Shown here: positions 13,829-19,935 of the stretch, piece after piece | Position numbering within the stretch: the stretch's first letter is position 1 | Layout: every line of letters starts with the position of its first letter | IMG/VR virus record: IMGVR_UViG_3300009154_000331 | Location: 1 to 21,330 of that record | Source of the DNA: a virus | Reading direction: 5' to 3' (one strand) | DNA length: 21,330 bases | Translations under genes and position numbers: made by a program | The notes under the pieces: generated by a model | The model's database searches: none | Seen by the model: the letters and a program-made list of their open reading frames with translations, nothing else | What the model was told of the DNA's origin: nothing

Positions 13829-14349
13829 TGGCCTGGTTCCGCGCCGACGATCGCATCTGCGAGCACCCGAAGTTCATCGCTGCTCGAGCACGTGGCGGTC
13901 ATTCCGCCCTGGGCGTCTGGTTCCACGCTGGAACGTGGTCGAACGCGATGCAGACCGACGGGTTCATTCCGAACACGTGGGTGATGCTCAACCGCGCCGA
14001 GACCGAAGCGGCAGTGCTCGCGGAGGTCGGGTTGTGGCATGAGGACGCGTCGCGTGATGGGTGGCAGATGCACGACTACGCCGAGTACCAGCCCACGAAA
14101 GCGGAGCTGGATGCGAAGCGTGAGAAGGACTTGGAGCGCAAGCGGCGTGGTGGTTCCACGAGTGCGACGAAGCGTTCCGCGCGGAATCCGAACGGAATCC
14201 AAACGGAAGTTTCAAGTCCCGTACCCGTACCCGAACCCGTCACACCACTTCGTGGTGTGAAGCGCGGCGCACGTCTTTCAGAGAAGGAGATTCGGACCAG
14301 ACAACGACTCGGCCTCGATGCCGAAGGACCAGGAGGAACAGCAGCATGA
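13828..14349 (+). CDS. Replication initiator-like protein (O/DnaD-type)
   Basis: 173 residues from ATG 13828 (TGATG overlap). The N-terminal domain, about residues 1-90, has the familiar phage replication pattern: MAWFRADDRICEHPKFIAAR, then ALGVWFHAGTW, TDGFIPNTWV and a late WQMHDYAEYQPTKAE. It is probably winged-helix and origin-binding. A basic linker (EKDLERKRRGGSTSATKRSA) follows, then a low-complexity VPVPEPV stretch. The linker DNA carries ordered repeats (14175-14260) resembling the lambda arrangement where ori lies inside gene O. It presumably binds the origin and recruits host helicase through later genes. Confidence 0.65.
   Translation: MAWFRADDRICEHPKFIAARARGGHSALGVWFHAGTWSNAMQTDGFIPNTWVMLNRAETEAAVLAEVGLWHEDASRDGWQMHDYAEYQPTKAELDAKREKDLERKRRGGSTSATKRSARNPNGIQTEVSSPVPVPEPVTPLRGVKRGARLSEKEIRTRQRLGLDAEGPGGTAA
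14175..14260. repeat. Repeat cluster, candidate replication origin
   Basis: Inside the initiator gene: a 12-bp palindrome TTCCGCGCGGAA at 14175-14186; GGAA phased exactly every 11 bp at 14183, 14194 and 14205, the first two within CGGAATCC; a GTACCC/GTACCC/GAACCC hexamer series at about 14221-14238; and a hairpin TCACACCAC/GTGGTGTGA at 14240-14260 with a 3-nt loop. The phasing resembles initiator binding sites. An AT-rich unwinding region was not seen. Confidence 0.45.
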
Positions 14350-14852
14350 ACGAGATCACTGAGATCAGGGACGCCCTTGCTGAATGGGCTGCAAGCGCAA
14401 CTCAAGGCAAGAAAGACGCCCTGAGGGTTGAGCTTGAGGCATTGATGGCGGAGTGGAAGCCCTCGGTCATTGACCGCATCAAGAACGCGTCGACTTCGGG
14501 GACGGTTAGGCGGTCACGGACGCCTAAGGAGTACCAGGAAGCCGAAATGGGTTTCCTGCTTGCCGCTATTCGCAGGTCGAAGAAGCCGGTCAACCCGAGC
14601 GACCTCAAGTCGCTGTTCGTTGCGGAGTTTCCGCAGTACGGAGACCCCGGTCGCAACCCGTTGAACGTCGTCACGACGCGTCTTCGGCAGCTGTACCGCG
14701 ACGGCAAGATCGACGTGAGCCCGCGCCCAGCGGTCGACGTGAACAACTGGAAGCCGCGCAAGCACGACGCGATTACTGCTCGCGGCGCGACGTTCAAGAG
14801 AACGTCAATCGACGTGCAGCGGCCGGGCCTTTGGGGAGGTGAGGTTGCATGA
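14346..14852 (+). CDS. Hypothetical protein, probable winged-helix
   Basis: 168 residues from ATG 14346, which overlaps the initiator stop and has AGGAGG about nine bases upstream. A helical N-terminus (IRDALAEWAASATQGKKDAL) is followed by a segment resembling a winged helix at about residues 65-125 (AEMGFLLAAIRRSKKPVNPS, DLKSLFVAEF, TRLRQLYRDGKIDVSP). The C-terminus is basic. It may be a DNA-binding helper of the initiator. No named family is recognised; the replication role is inferred from position. Confidence 0.5.
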   Translation: MNEITEIRDALAEWAASATQGKKDALRVELEALMAEWKPSVIDRIKNASTSGTVRRSRTPKEYQEAEMGFLLAAIRRSKKPVNPSDLKSLFVAEFPQYGDPGRNPLNVVTTRLRQLYRDGKIDVSPRPAVDVNNWKPRKHDAITARGATFKRTSIDVQRPGLWGGEVA

Positions 14853-15364
14853 GCGCGCTCAAGCAGCCGCAACCCGCTGACGGGCCGACCGTTCGGGATC
14901 ACATTCGCCGCGAGTACCGCAAGGTCATAGCGAGCCCGTCGAATCGTCAGGGCAGCGACATTCCCGGCAAGGTCGCGGATCGCGTTAGCAAGGCCATGCA
15001 GCCCGCCGAAAAGATCGTCGCGTTTGACGCTTATGTGCGGCAGTTGTGTCGCGCTGAGATCAAGGACATCAGGAACAGTCACATCCCCGAAGATGATCAG
15101 TCGGCGTCGCAAGGTGGCCGGCCGAATCAGCGATGGGTTGCTACGCCGTTCGACAAGTCGATCGAGTGCGGGTCCGTGTGGAAGACCCTCGGTGAGCTGA
15201 CGGTCGAGGACTGCGAACTGGCGATTGAGAGTTACGCGGTTCGCGTCAGGGGATTGTCGGCCTCAATGCAGCGGTTTGAGGGCTTGCGTGACCTGATGCT
15301 CGCTGAGGGTGCGGATAAGGCGCGCGAGTTGCCGGAGTCGGCCCTGTTGGAGCTTGGGTTCTGA
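14849..15364 (+). CDS. Hypothetical early protein
   Basis: 171 residues from ATG 14849 (ATGA overlap). The protein is mainly helical: VRDHIRREYRKVIASPSNRQ, VADRVSKAMQPAEKIVAFDA and YVRQLCRAEIKDIRN near the N-terminus, then VEDCELAIESYAVRVRGLSA and RFEGLRDLMLAEGADKAREL. No catalytic motif, membrane segment or signal peptide is visible. It is the last gene of the tightly overlapping early block before the 256-bp non-coding gap, so a transcription break may follow it. Confidence 0.5.
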   Translation: MSALKQPQPADGPTVRDHIRREYRKVIASPSNRQGSDIPGKVADRVSKAMQPAEKIVAFDAYVRQLCRAEIKDIRNSHIPEDDQSASQGGRPNQRWVATPFDKSIECGSVWKTLGELTVEDCELAIESYAVRVRGLSASMQRFEGLRDLMLAEGADKARELPESALLELGF

Positions 15365-15620
15365 TGAACCGCCGCCACGACCATAAAGGACCCGAAAACC
15401 AGACGTCTCGCGTCGTGGCGCAATCTTTATGCGTCCAGAGTCCCTTTGTTTTCCAAGCGGATTACGGCGCACACACTTCGCGCGCGCATAGCTCAATCGC
15501 AGCCCAGCTCTGCTTCCGCGCGCACATCTTCAACGCCCGGCCAGGGTCGCCCCGGTTGCCAAGGAGGACGCGCCGGGCACATCTGCCAATAACGCCAAGT
15601 CGGATTAACCAGGAGGAGCA
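15365..15620 (+). other. 256-bp structured non-coding leader
   Basis: This is the longest non-coding gap among the early genes, which otherwise touch or overlap. CGCCACGAC (15373-15381) pairs perfectly with GTCGTGGCG (15412-15420). ATAAAG (15383-15388) inside that loop can pair with CTTTAT (15425-15430), allowing a pseudoknot. AGACGTCT is a palindrome at 15401-15408. GCCCGG (15535-15540) pairs with CCGGGC (15573-15578) around a second AGGAGG that has no start codon. It ends at the strong AGGAGG for the next gene. It may be a structured RNA, a regulated leader, or remnants of a mobile-element end. Confidence 0.4.
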
Positions 15621-16376
15621 ATGGACCAATACATGATGATCGGCTTGACCGCCGAACGCGTCAACGAACTTGAGGCGGTCAGGATCGCCGACGAGAACCG
15701 AGTCAGGTCAATCACGCAAGCTGCCGACGCTCGAGAAGCAACACTTGATCACATCGTCGCGGTAAAGGACGGTATCGCCGACCTCGAAACGAAAGCGATA
15801 AAGCAGCTAGAACGGGAACTCAAAAACTTGCCCGCCACCTACCAGTGGGTCAGTGAAACACCCGGCCTCGGAGCGAAGACCGTCGGTCGTCTGATCGGGG
15901 CTCTTGGTAACCCCGCATGGAACTTCATGCACGACCGCCAGCGTCGCGGCCCCGCCGAACTTTGGGCGTACATGGGCCTGCATGTCGTCGAAGGTCAGGC
16001 ACCTCGTCGCAGGCGTGGTGAGCGCGCGAACTGGAGCACCGAAGCAAAGACACGAGCGTTCCTGTGCGCCGAAGGGTGCGTGAAAGCAGTCGGTGGCGAA
16101 ACTAAGTCGGGGGCCGTCAGGAAACGCAGCCCTTATCGCGACGTCTATGACGCCGCACGAGAGAAGCACGCCGAGGCCGTGCACACCACCGATTGCGTGA
16201 GGTGCGGCCCGAGCGGAAAGCCAGCACAGCCCGGATCGCCGCTTGCCGACGGCCATAAGCACGCTCGAGCGATGCGCGAAGTGATGAAGGCCATTACCCG
16301 CGACCTGTTCCTCGCGTCGCGTGACGACAACGAGCGGTTTGAGCGTGCGATGTACGCAAGGGACGACCGGAGCTGA
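15621..16376 (+). CDS. IS110-transposase C-terminal-domain protein lacking the RuvC-like domain
   Basis: 251 residues from ATG 15621, with AGGAGG seven bases upstream. Residues about 8-70 are coiled coil. Residues about 78-180 resemble the Transposase_20 domain of IS110/IS1111 proteins: a helix-hairpin-helix-like ETPGLGAKTVGRLIGALGN, then AELWAYMGLH, a basic patch APRRRRGERANWSTEAKTRA and SPYRDVYDAAREKHAEA. The N-terminal DEDD (RuvC-like) domain of IS110 is absent, and where family members usually have Ser-Gly after the AGL motif this protein has Glu124-Gly125, so the conserved serine seems missing. It therefore probably binds DNA or RNA without recombining it. Cys192 and Cys195 (CVRC) may bind zinc. 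A domesticated phage function is inferred. Confidence 0.6.
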   Translation: MDQYMMIGLTAERVNELEAVRIADENRVRSITQAADAREATLDHIVAVKDGIADLETKAIKQLERELKNLPATYQWVSETPGLGAKTVGRLIGALGNPAWNFMHDRQRRGPAELWAYMGLHVVEGQAPRRRRGERANWSTEAKTRAFLCAEGCVKAVGGETKSGAVRKRSPYRDVYDAAREKHAEAVHTTDCVRCGPSGKPAQPGSPLADGHKHARAMREVMKAITRDLFLASRDDNERFERAMYARDDRS

Positions 16377-16378
16377 TC

Positions 16379-16711
16379 GTGACGCGCCAGGAGTGGGACA
16401 GGATCGCCGCCGTGCTCGATTGCTGCTGGCCCGGTCACTTCGGTGAAGCCAAGAGCGCAACGTACTGGGCGGTACTCGGCAATCGGCCGGCCCGTCAGGT
16501 CGAGGACGCCGTCAGGCGCGCCGTCGACACGGCCATGAGGTACAGGCCCACGCCGTCGGAGCTTGTCGCCCTAATGCGTGAGGAGACGAGCACCGTGGAG
16601 TCCAGGCGTGAGGAGTGGCGCGCGATCTACACGAGGCGGTACGGAGATGCTCGAGCGGACGAGCTCGTGGCGTCATTGAACTTCGGGGATGGCAGGGCAC
16701 TCAATGCGTGA
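16379..16711 (+). CDS. Possible helicase loader / G39P-like protein
   Basis: 110 residues from GTG 16379, three bases after the preceding stop. The N-terminal 75 residues follow a pattern seen in phage helicase loader/inhibitor N-domains: EWDRIAAVLDCCWPGHFGEA, then YWAVLGNRPARQVEDAVRRA and RYRPTPSELVALMREE. The rest is a charged helix. In SPP1-type systems such proteins escort the replicative helicase to the origin. Position in the replication region agrees, but similarity is by pattern only. The stop overlaps the membrane micropeptide that follows. Confidence 0.5.
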   Translation: MTRQEWDRIAAVLDCCWPGHFGEAKSATYWAVLGNRPARQVEDAVRRAVDTAMRYRPTPSELVALMREETSTVESRREEWRAIYTRRYGDARADELVASLNFGDGRALNA

Positions 16712-16784
16712 CCTGATTCCCGTCGGATTGTTGTTCGCGTACGCCGTCGTGGTGGGCGTGGCTTGTTGGTGGTGGAACGAATGA
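16704..16784 (+). CDS. 26-residue membrane micropeptide
   Basis: ATG 16704 has AGGG six bases upstream and overlaps the previous gene's end; its TGA overlaps an ATG at 16781. The product MRDLIPVGLLFAYAVVVGVA plus a CWWWNE tail is a single transmembrane helix with an aromatic interface cluster. The overlaps on both sides and good ribosome site argue for a real gene. Function unknown; candidates include a membrane anchor, a small inhibitor or an exclusion peptide. Confidence 0.45.
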   Translation: MRDLIPVGLLFAYAVVVGVACWWWNE

Positions 16785-16795
16785 AAGGAGACGGG

Positions 16796-17155
16796 GTGAC
16801 GGTTGAGGAGCAGCGCATCAGCGCGTTGCGTAAGGGCAACGACATCAGGTTGCGGAACTCACGGTTGAAGCGGTCGTTGAAGGAACTGGGGCCAGCTGCG
16901 AGTCGCAGGGCCGCCGTTGACGTCATTGAGAACTTGCATGACCACGAGGGCGCTGAGCGCATGAGGGTCGTGACGTACCTCGAGGCGATCAAGCACGCGG
17001 GCCCGGTAAGCGTGAACCGTTGGCTAAACCGCGCGGGCATCACGCCCACACGCAGGTTTCAGGACTGCACGCACAGGCAGTTGCAGGCGTTGGCCGTCGA
17101 GTTGACGGCTAGTGCTAATCGAATGGAGAGGAGTCGTAAGGAACATGGCCGTTGA
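16796..17155 (+). CDS. Phage-encoded mIHF-like integration host factor
   Basis: 119 residues from GTG 16796, chosen for the AAAGGAG at 16784-16790; ATG 16781 would add five residues. The sequence follows the actinobacterial mIHF/sIHF layout: a basic helix (RLRNSRLKRSLKELGPAASR), then RVVTYLEAIKHAGPVSVNRW, LNRAGITPTRRFQDCTHRQL and QALAVEL, equivalent to the helix-two-turns-helix DNA-binding region with its PTRR motif. mIHF bends DNA and was first found as a host factor for phage L5 integration. A phage copy near SSB, Xis and Int suggests a role in integration or replication complexes. It overlaps SSB by 11 bp. Confidence 0.7.
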   Translation: MTVEEQRISALRKGNDIRLRNSRLKRSLKELGPAASRRAAVDVIENLHDHEGAERMRVVTYLEAIKHAGPVSVNRWLNRAGITPTRRFQDCTHRQLQALAVELTASANRMERSRKEHGR

Positions 17156-17537
17156 TCACAACGTCGTATCGCTAGTCGGGCGCCTTACCAGAGACCCGGA
17201 ACTCAGATCGCTGGGCGAGCACACCGTCGCGAACTTCTCGCTTGCCGTGAACGGACGAAAAGACACCGTCTCGTTCTTTGACTGCGTCGCTCGGAACCAC
17301 TTCGCGTCAGTGCTTGAGCGATTTGCTGGCAAAGGCAAACAGATCGCGGTGCGCGGCGAGCTTCGTCAGGAGCGATGGGAGAAAGACGGCCAGAAGCGTT
17401 CGAAGGTCGTCGTGAGTGTCAGTAACGTGCAGCTGCTTGGAGGTCGCGAGGCGACGTCAACGGCAGCTGGGGAGATCACGACGGATGACGGGTTCGATCA
17501 GCCGAAAGCCGTGAGCACGGAGGACATCCCGTTCTGA
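17145..17537 (+). CDS. ssb: Single-stranded DNA-binding protein
   Basis: 130 residues from ATG 17145. The OB fold is complete: NVVSLVGRLTRDPELRSLG, VANFSLAVNGRKDTVSFFDC, NHFASVLERFAGKGKQIAVR and GELRQERWEKDGQKRSKVVV. It ends with the acidic STEDIPF tail, the conserved SSB tip that docks partner proteins. At 130 residues it is shorter than typical bacterial SSB (about 160-180) because the linker is short. It coats ssDNA in replication and recombination. Upstream AAGGA is close to the start; AGGAG lies further back. Confidence 0.9.
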   Translation: MAVDHNVVSLVGRLTRDPELRSLGEHTVANFSLAVNGRKDTVSFFDCVARNHFASVLERFAGKGKQIAVRGELRQERWEKDGQKRSKVVVSVSNVQLLGGREATSTAAGEITTDDGFDQPKAVSTEDIPF

Positions 17538-17773
17538 TGAAGCGTCGCGACTGGACAAAAGCTAGGGCGAAGGTCGAGGAGGAGGGCCGGTGTCGGGTCT
17601 GCCGCAAGGCGGGCCCGGTCGACCCGTTGTGTCGGTTCTGTCATTCGCGGCAACACTCGCAGGGCTTGGACCTGTTGCCGTACTTGACACTCGAGGAGCA
17701 GGTGCAGGCCGTCAAGAACGCCGGCGGCATTGTCGGGGCGTACCGCCATGCGACGGGGGAGCGGCTGCCATGA
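17537..17773 (+). CDS. Degenerate HNH-type zinc protein
   Basis: 78 residues from ATG 17537 (TGATG overlap). The N-terminus resembles phage HNH endonucleases (RDWTKARAKVEEEGRCRVCR) and the C-terminus resembles the tail of that same family (LLPYLTLEEQVQAVKNAGGI). The middle is short: CRVC is followed only 10 residues later by CRFCHSRQH, with no AHI-type His segment. The two CxxC pairs could still bind zinc. The catalytic H-N-H core appears deleted, so nuclease activity is doubtful. It may be a DNA-binding remnant. Confidence 0.55.
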   Translation: MKRRDWTKARAKVEEEGRCRVCRKAGPVDPLCRFCHSRQHSQGLDLLPYLTLEEQVQAVKNAGGIVGAYRHATGERLP

Positions 17774-17973
17774 AGCGCAAGAGCCGTTTCTTGAGGATGT
17801 GGGACGACGCGATCGAGGAGGCGACCCTGCATCACTCGCAGGGCACCGTGTACGAGTTCGACGACGACCCCGAAGGTGGCCCGTACCCAGTGCTGCGCGT
17901 AGCGGCTCGGACAATGCACGCGGCGTTCATGCAGCCGAAGCCACCGAAGTACGACCCGGAGCGCGACAAGTGA
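17770..17973 (+). CDS. Small acidic hypothetical protein
   Basis: 67 residues from ATG 17770, overlapping the previous stop (ATGA), with GGGGGAG about nine bases upstream. A basic start (MKRKSRFLRMWDD) is followed by an acidic turn (YEFDDDPEGG) and a helix (VLRVAARTMHAAFMQ). The longer frame beginning at 17590 lies in another frame of the HNH-like gene and is not preferred. No family is recognised; it is part of the tight early operon. Confidence 0.5.
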   Translation: MKRKSRFLRMWDDAIEEATLHHSQGTVYEFDDDPEGGPYPVLRVAARTMHAAFMQPKPPKYDPERDK

Positions 17974-18203
17974 GCACGATTACGCTCCCGGCCCCGCACT
18001 CATTTTGGCGAGCTGACAACGGGCGCATCATCATGGTCACCGGCTACCACGTCGAGCCGTCCCGGCACGGTCGCAAGCCAACAACCCTCGTGCACTTTCG
18101 CTACGGCGCGAAGGCGTGGGAAGTGTCCTCAGCGCACTCGAAGGTCTGGGATTCCGAGTTTGAGCCCGCCGAGTGGGATGAGTTCCAAGAGGTGGGCGCG
18201 TGA
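17970..18203 (+). CDS. Small beta-rich hypothetical protein
   Basis: 77 residues from GTG 17970 (GTGA overlap). The sequence suggests a compact beta protein: HSFWRADNGRIIMVTGYHVE, TLVHFRYGAKAWEVSSAHS, then an acidic helix (EPAEWDEFQEVGA). No transmembrane or catalytic motif is seen. It immediately precedes the excisionase-like gene and is probably cotranslated with it. Function unknown. Confidence 0.5.
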   Translation: MSTITLPAPHSFWRADNGRIIMVTGYHVEPSRHGRKPTTLVHFRYGAKAWEVSSAHSKVWDSEFEPAEWDEFQEVGA

Positions 18204-18430
18204 GCGCAACCGTCCACAACCTCGCGGACGCACGCCGACCAACGTCAACGATCGACTGGAACGAACCACTCGTGACCAAGTCCCAGTTAGCCGATCACCT
18301 CGGGTTCAGTACCCGCTGGGTCGAGTTGCGTGTCGCGGAAGGTCTGCCGCACTACCGAGTCGGGGGTAGGCTCAGATTTCACAAGAGCCAAGCGACCAGG
18401 TGGCTCGTGGACAGGGAGGATCACCAGTGA
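18200..18430 (+). CDS. xis: Excisionase-like HTH protein (RDF)
   Basis: 76 residues from GTG 18200 (GTGA overlap). Residues about 25-70 form a MerR/excisionase-type winged helix: VTKSQLADHLGFSTRWVELR, then VAEGLPHYRVGGRLRFHKSQ and ATRWLVD. The pattern matches small recombination directionality factors, and the gene directly overlaps the integrase start, the usual place for Xis. It should bind and bend attachment-site DNA to favour excision. A purely regulatory role is possible but less likely given context. Confidence 0.7.
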   Translation: MSATVHNLADARRPTSTIDWNEPLVTKSQLADHLGFSTRWVELRVAEGLPHYRVGGRLRFHKSQATRWLVDREDHQ

Positions 18431-19464
18431 GCGTGTTCAAGAACGAGCGGGGCAAGTGGATCGTGCAGGTCTACGACGGTGCGACCCGCAGGATGCGGCA
18501 CGTCGGGACGTACCCGACGAAGCGTGAGGCACTTGACGCCGAGCACAGGAACCGCGCGTTGGGCCCAGCGTCGAGCGTGACCGTCGCTGACTTCGCCGAC
18601 AGATGGATGATCGACTACCCACGCCCGAAAGCCAGCACCCGCAAACACAACACGGAGCGCGTCCGGCAGTTCTCGGAGACGTATGGCAACCGTCGCCTCG
18701 CGATGATCGACCGCCGGACCGCGAGGGCGTGGGCGTTGGAGCACCCCGGCGAACTGTCGGCACTCAGGGCGATGTTCTCGGACGCGTTGAACGACGACCT
18801 TGTGCACACCAACCCGTTCGCGAACCTCGGGCTCAGGCAGAAGCGAGCGAAGCGCGACCTGCAACCCGACTGGCTCAAGGAAAGCGACGTGCTCACGCTC
18901 GCTGACATTGCCCTCGAGGTGCACGATCAGGTGACTGGCCGCATGGTCAAGGCCGCAATCCTCACTAGTGCCTACACGGGCGTCAGGCCCGGTGAACTCT
19001 TTGCTCTTGAGCACCGTGACGTGCTGGACGGCGAGCTGTGGGTCACGAAGGCGTTCAGCTCAAGCACGAAGGAACTTGGGCCACCAAAGAACGGCAAGCC
19101 TCGCCGCATCGTCCTGCCGCGTGTCGCACAGGCCGCGATCGAAAACACGATGCCCTTGCATGACTCACTTGTGTTCACGAGCCCGTCCGGCCGGCAGTTG
19201 TACCTGAGTGCCTGGCACAACCTTTGGAACCCCGTCAGGCAAGCGTTCAAGTCACGATCGGGCCACGAGGGCAAGCTCGCGTATTACGAGCTGCGGCATT
19301 GGGCTGCGACGCACATGATCCAACTTGGCCTCAGCCCGAGTGATGTTGGTTATCAGCTCGGTCATGTCGACGGCATCCTCGTCATGAACACGTATTCCCA
19401 TCCGTCGGAGGAGCAGGCACGTGAGCGCATCCGGCAAGCGTTGGACAATAGGAATGCAGCATGA
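18427..19464 (+). CDS. int: Tyrosine site-specific integrase
   Basis: 345 residues from GTG 18427 (GTGA overlap). Residues about 1-45 form an arm-type DNA-binding beta domain (VFKNERGKWIVQVYDG, HVGTYPTKREAL). About 52-130 is the core-binding helical domain. The catalytic domain follows, with Arg187 in TGVRPGE, a lysine near 221-224 (PPKNGKPRR), Arg290 in YYELRHW, His313 in LGHVDG and nucleophile Tyr323 in NTYSHP. The usual His of the HxxR box is Tyr287 here, a tolerated variation. The arm domain predicts arm-type sites in attP; candidate repeats lie 220-470 bp downstream. Confidence 0.95.
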   Translation: MSVFKNERGKWIVQVYDGATRRMRHVGTYPTKREALDAEHRNRALGPASSVTVADFADRWMIDYPRPKASTRKHNTERVRQFSETYGNRRLAMIDRRTARAWALEHPGELSALRAMFSDALNDDLVHTNPFANLGLRQKRAKRDLQPDWLKESDVLTLADIALEVHDQVTGRMVKAAILTSAYTGVRPGELFALEHRDVLDGELWVTKAFSSSTKELGPPKNGKPRRIVLPRVAQAAIENTMPLHDSLVFTSPSGRQLYLSAWHNLWNPVRQAFKSRSGHEGKLAYYELRHWAATHMIQLGLSPSDVGYQLGHVDGILVMNTYSHPSEEQARERIRQALDNRNAA

Positions 19465-19730
19465 GTGACTATCGCAGCCATGACTTCAAGGTGGGGCATT
19501 GCGAGTGCTTCGTTGAAGCGTGGGACGCGGACGAGCGCGACCCTGCCGGACTGATGATTCATTACGCGCTGCCCGCAACTGCGGAAAGCCCATCGCATGG
19601 CAATGCTTGGATCGAGGACGACGTTGCAGGGTTTCGCATGCTGGCACACAAGATCCTCGCGGCGTGCGATGCACTCGAAGCTGGCGGACCACACACAAAC
19701 CACACACGGGACGCTTCAGAAGCCCAGTAG
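19461..19730 (+). CDS. Small acidic hypothetical protein after int
   Basis: 89 residues from ATG 19461, overlapping the integrase stop (ATGA). It is acidic with His, Cys and Trp residues near the N-terminus (FKVGHCECFVEAWDADERDP), a central helical part (VAGFRMLAHKILAACDALEA) and a short tail. The tail (GGPHTNHTR) is encoded by the first of the CCACACAC repeats, so its last residues may reflect DNA-site constraint rather than protein function. No family is recognised. Confidence 0.5.
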   Translation: MSDYRSHDFKVGHCECFVEAWDADERDPAGLMIHYALPATAESPSHGNAWIEDDVAGFRMLAHKILAACDALEAGGPHTNHTRDASEAQ

Positions 19731-19935
19731 CTTCGTGAACTTTCGCACCTGATGAAAGACTCTCCCCGACTAGTTCAAAACCTGCGAAGCGACGCGCAGA
19801 AGCGCGAAGCTCGCAGGGCATTCGGAGCGTCGAGTGCACACACGCCGTATGTGGATTGTGTGGTCGAACCGGCTGGTTTCGCGGCGGACCACACACAGAC
19901 CACACACGCGACGGGCCCGAAACCACACACGCCCA
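19683..19935. other. Candidate attP arm region downstream of int
   Basis: A 31-bp segment (19683-19713) recurs at 19883-19913 with two mismatches, exactly 200 bp apart. Each copy holds two ACCACACAC units. A related inverted unit lies at about 19848-19866 and a further ACCACACAC at about 19921-19929. The copies fall in different reading frames of the two genes they overlap, so selection acts on DNA. Between them CTTTC (19740-19744) and GAAAG (19754-19758) form an inverted pair with a 9-bp spacer that could be core sites. Confidence 0.45.

Noticed and set aside
15364-15636. 90-residue + strand frame (MNRRHDHKGPENQ...)
   Set aside because: Composition is low in acidic residues and unlike its neighbours. 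It spans the structured gap and overlaps the real start at 15621, with only a chance ATG overlapping the upstream stop.
15621-16376. Intact IS110 insertion sequence
   Set aside because: The RuvC-like DEDD domain is absent, the Ser of the SG motif seems replaced, and no element ends were found.
19772-19782. AGTTCAAAACC as a tRNA-derived attachment core
   Set aside because: The flanking T-stem does not pair, so a tRNA 3' end is not supported. It remains only part of the wider attP candidate.
19683-19935. CRISPR-like array of CCACACAC repeats
   Set aside because: Repeat copies are few, irregular in orientation and not separated by regular unique spacers. There is no cas gene.
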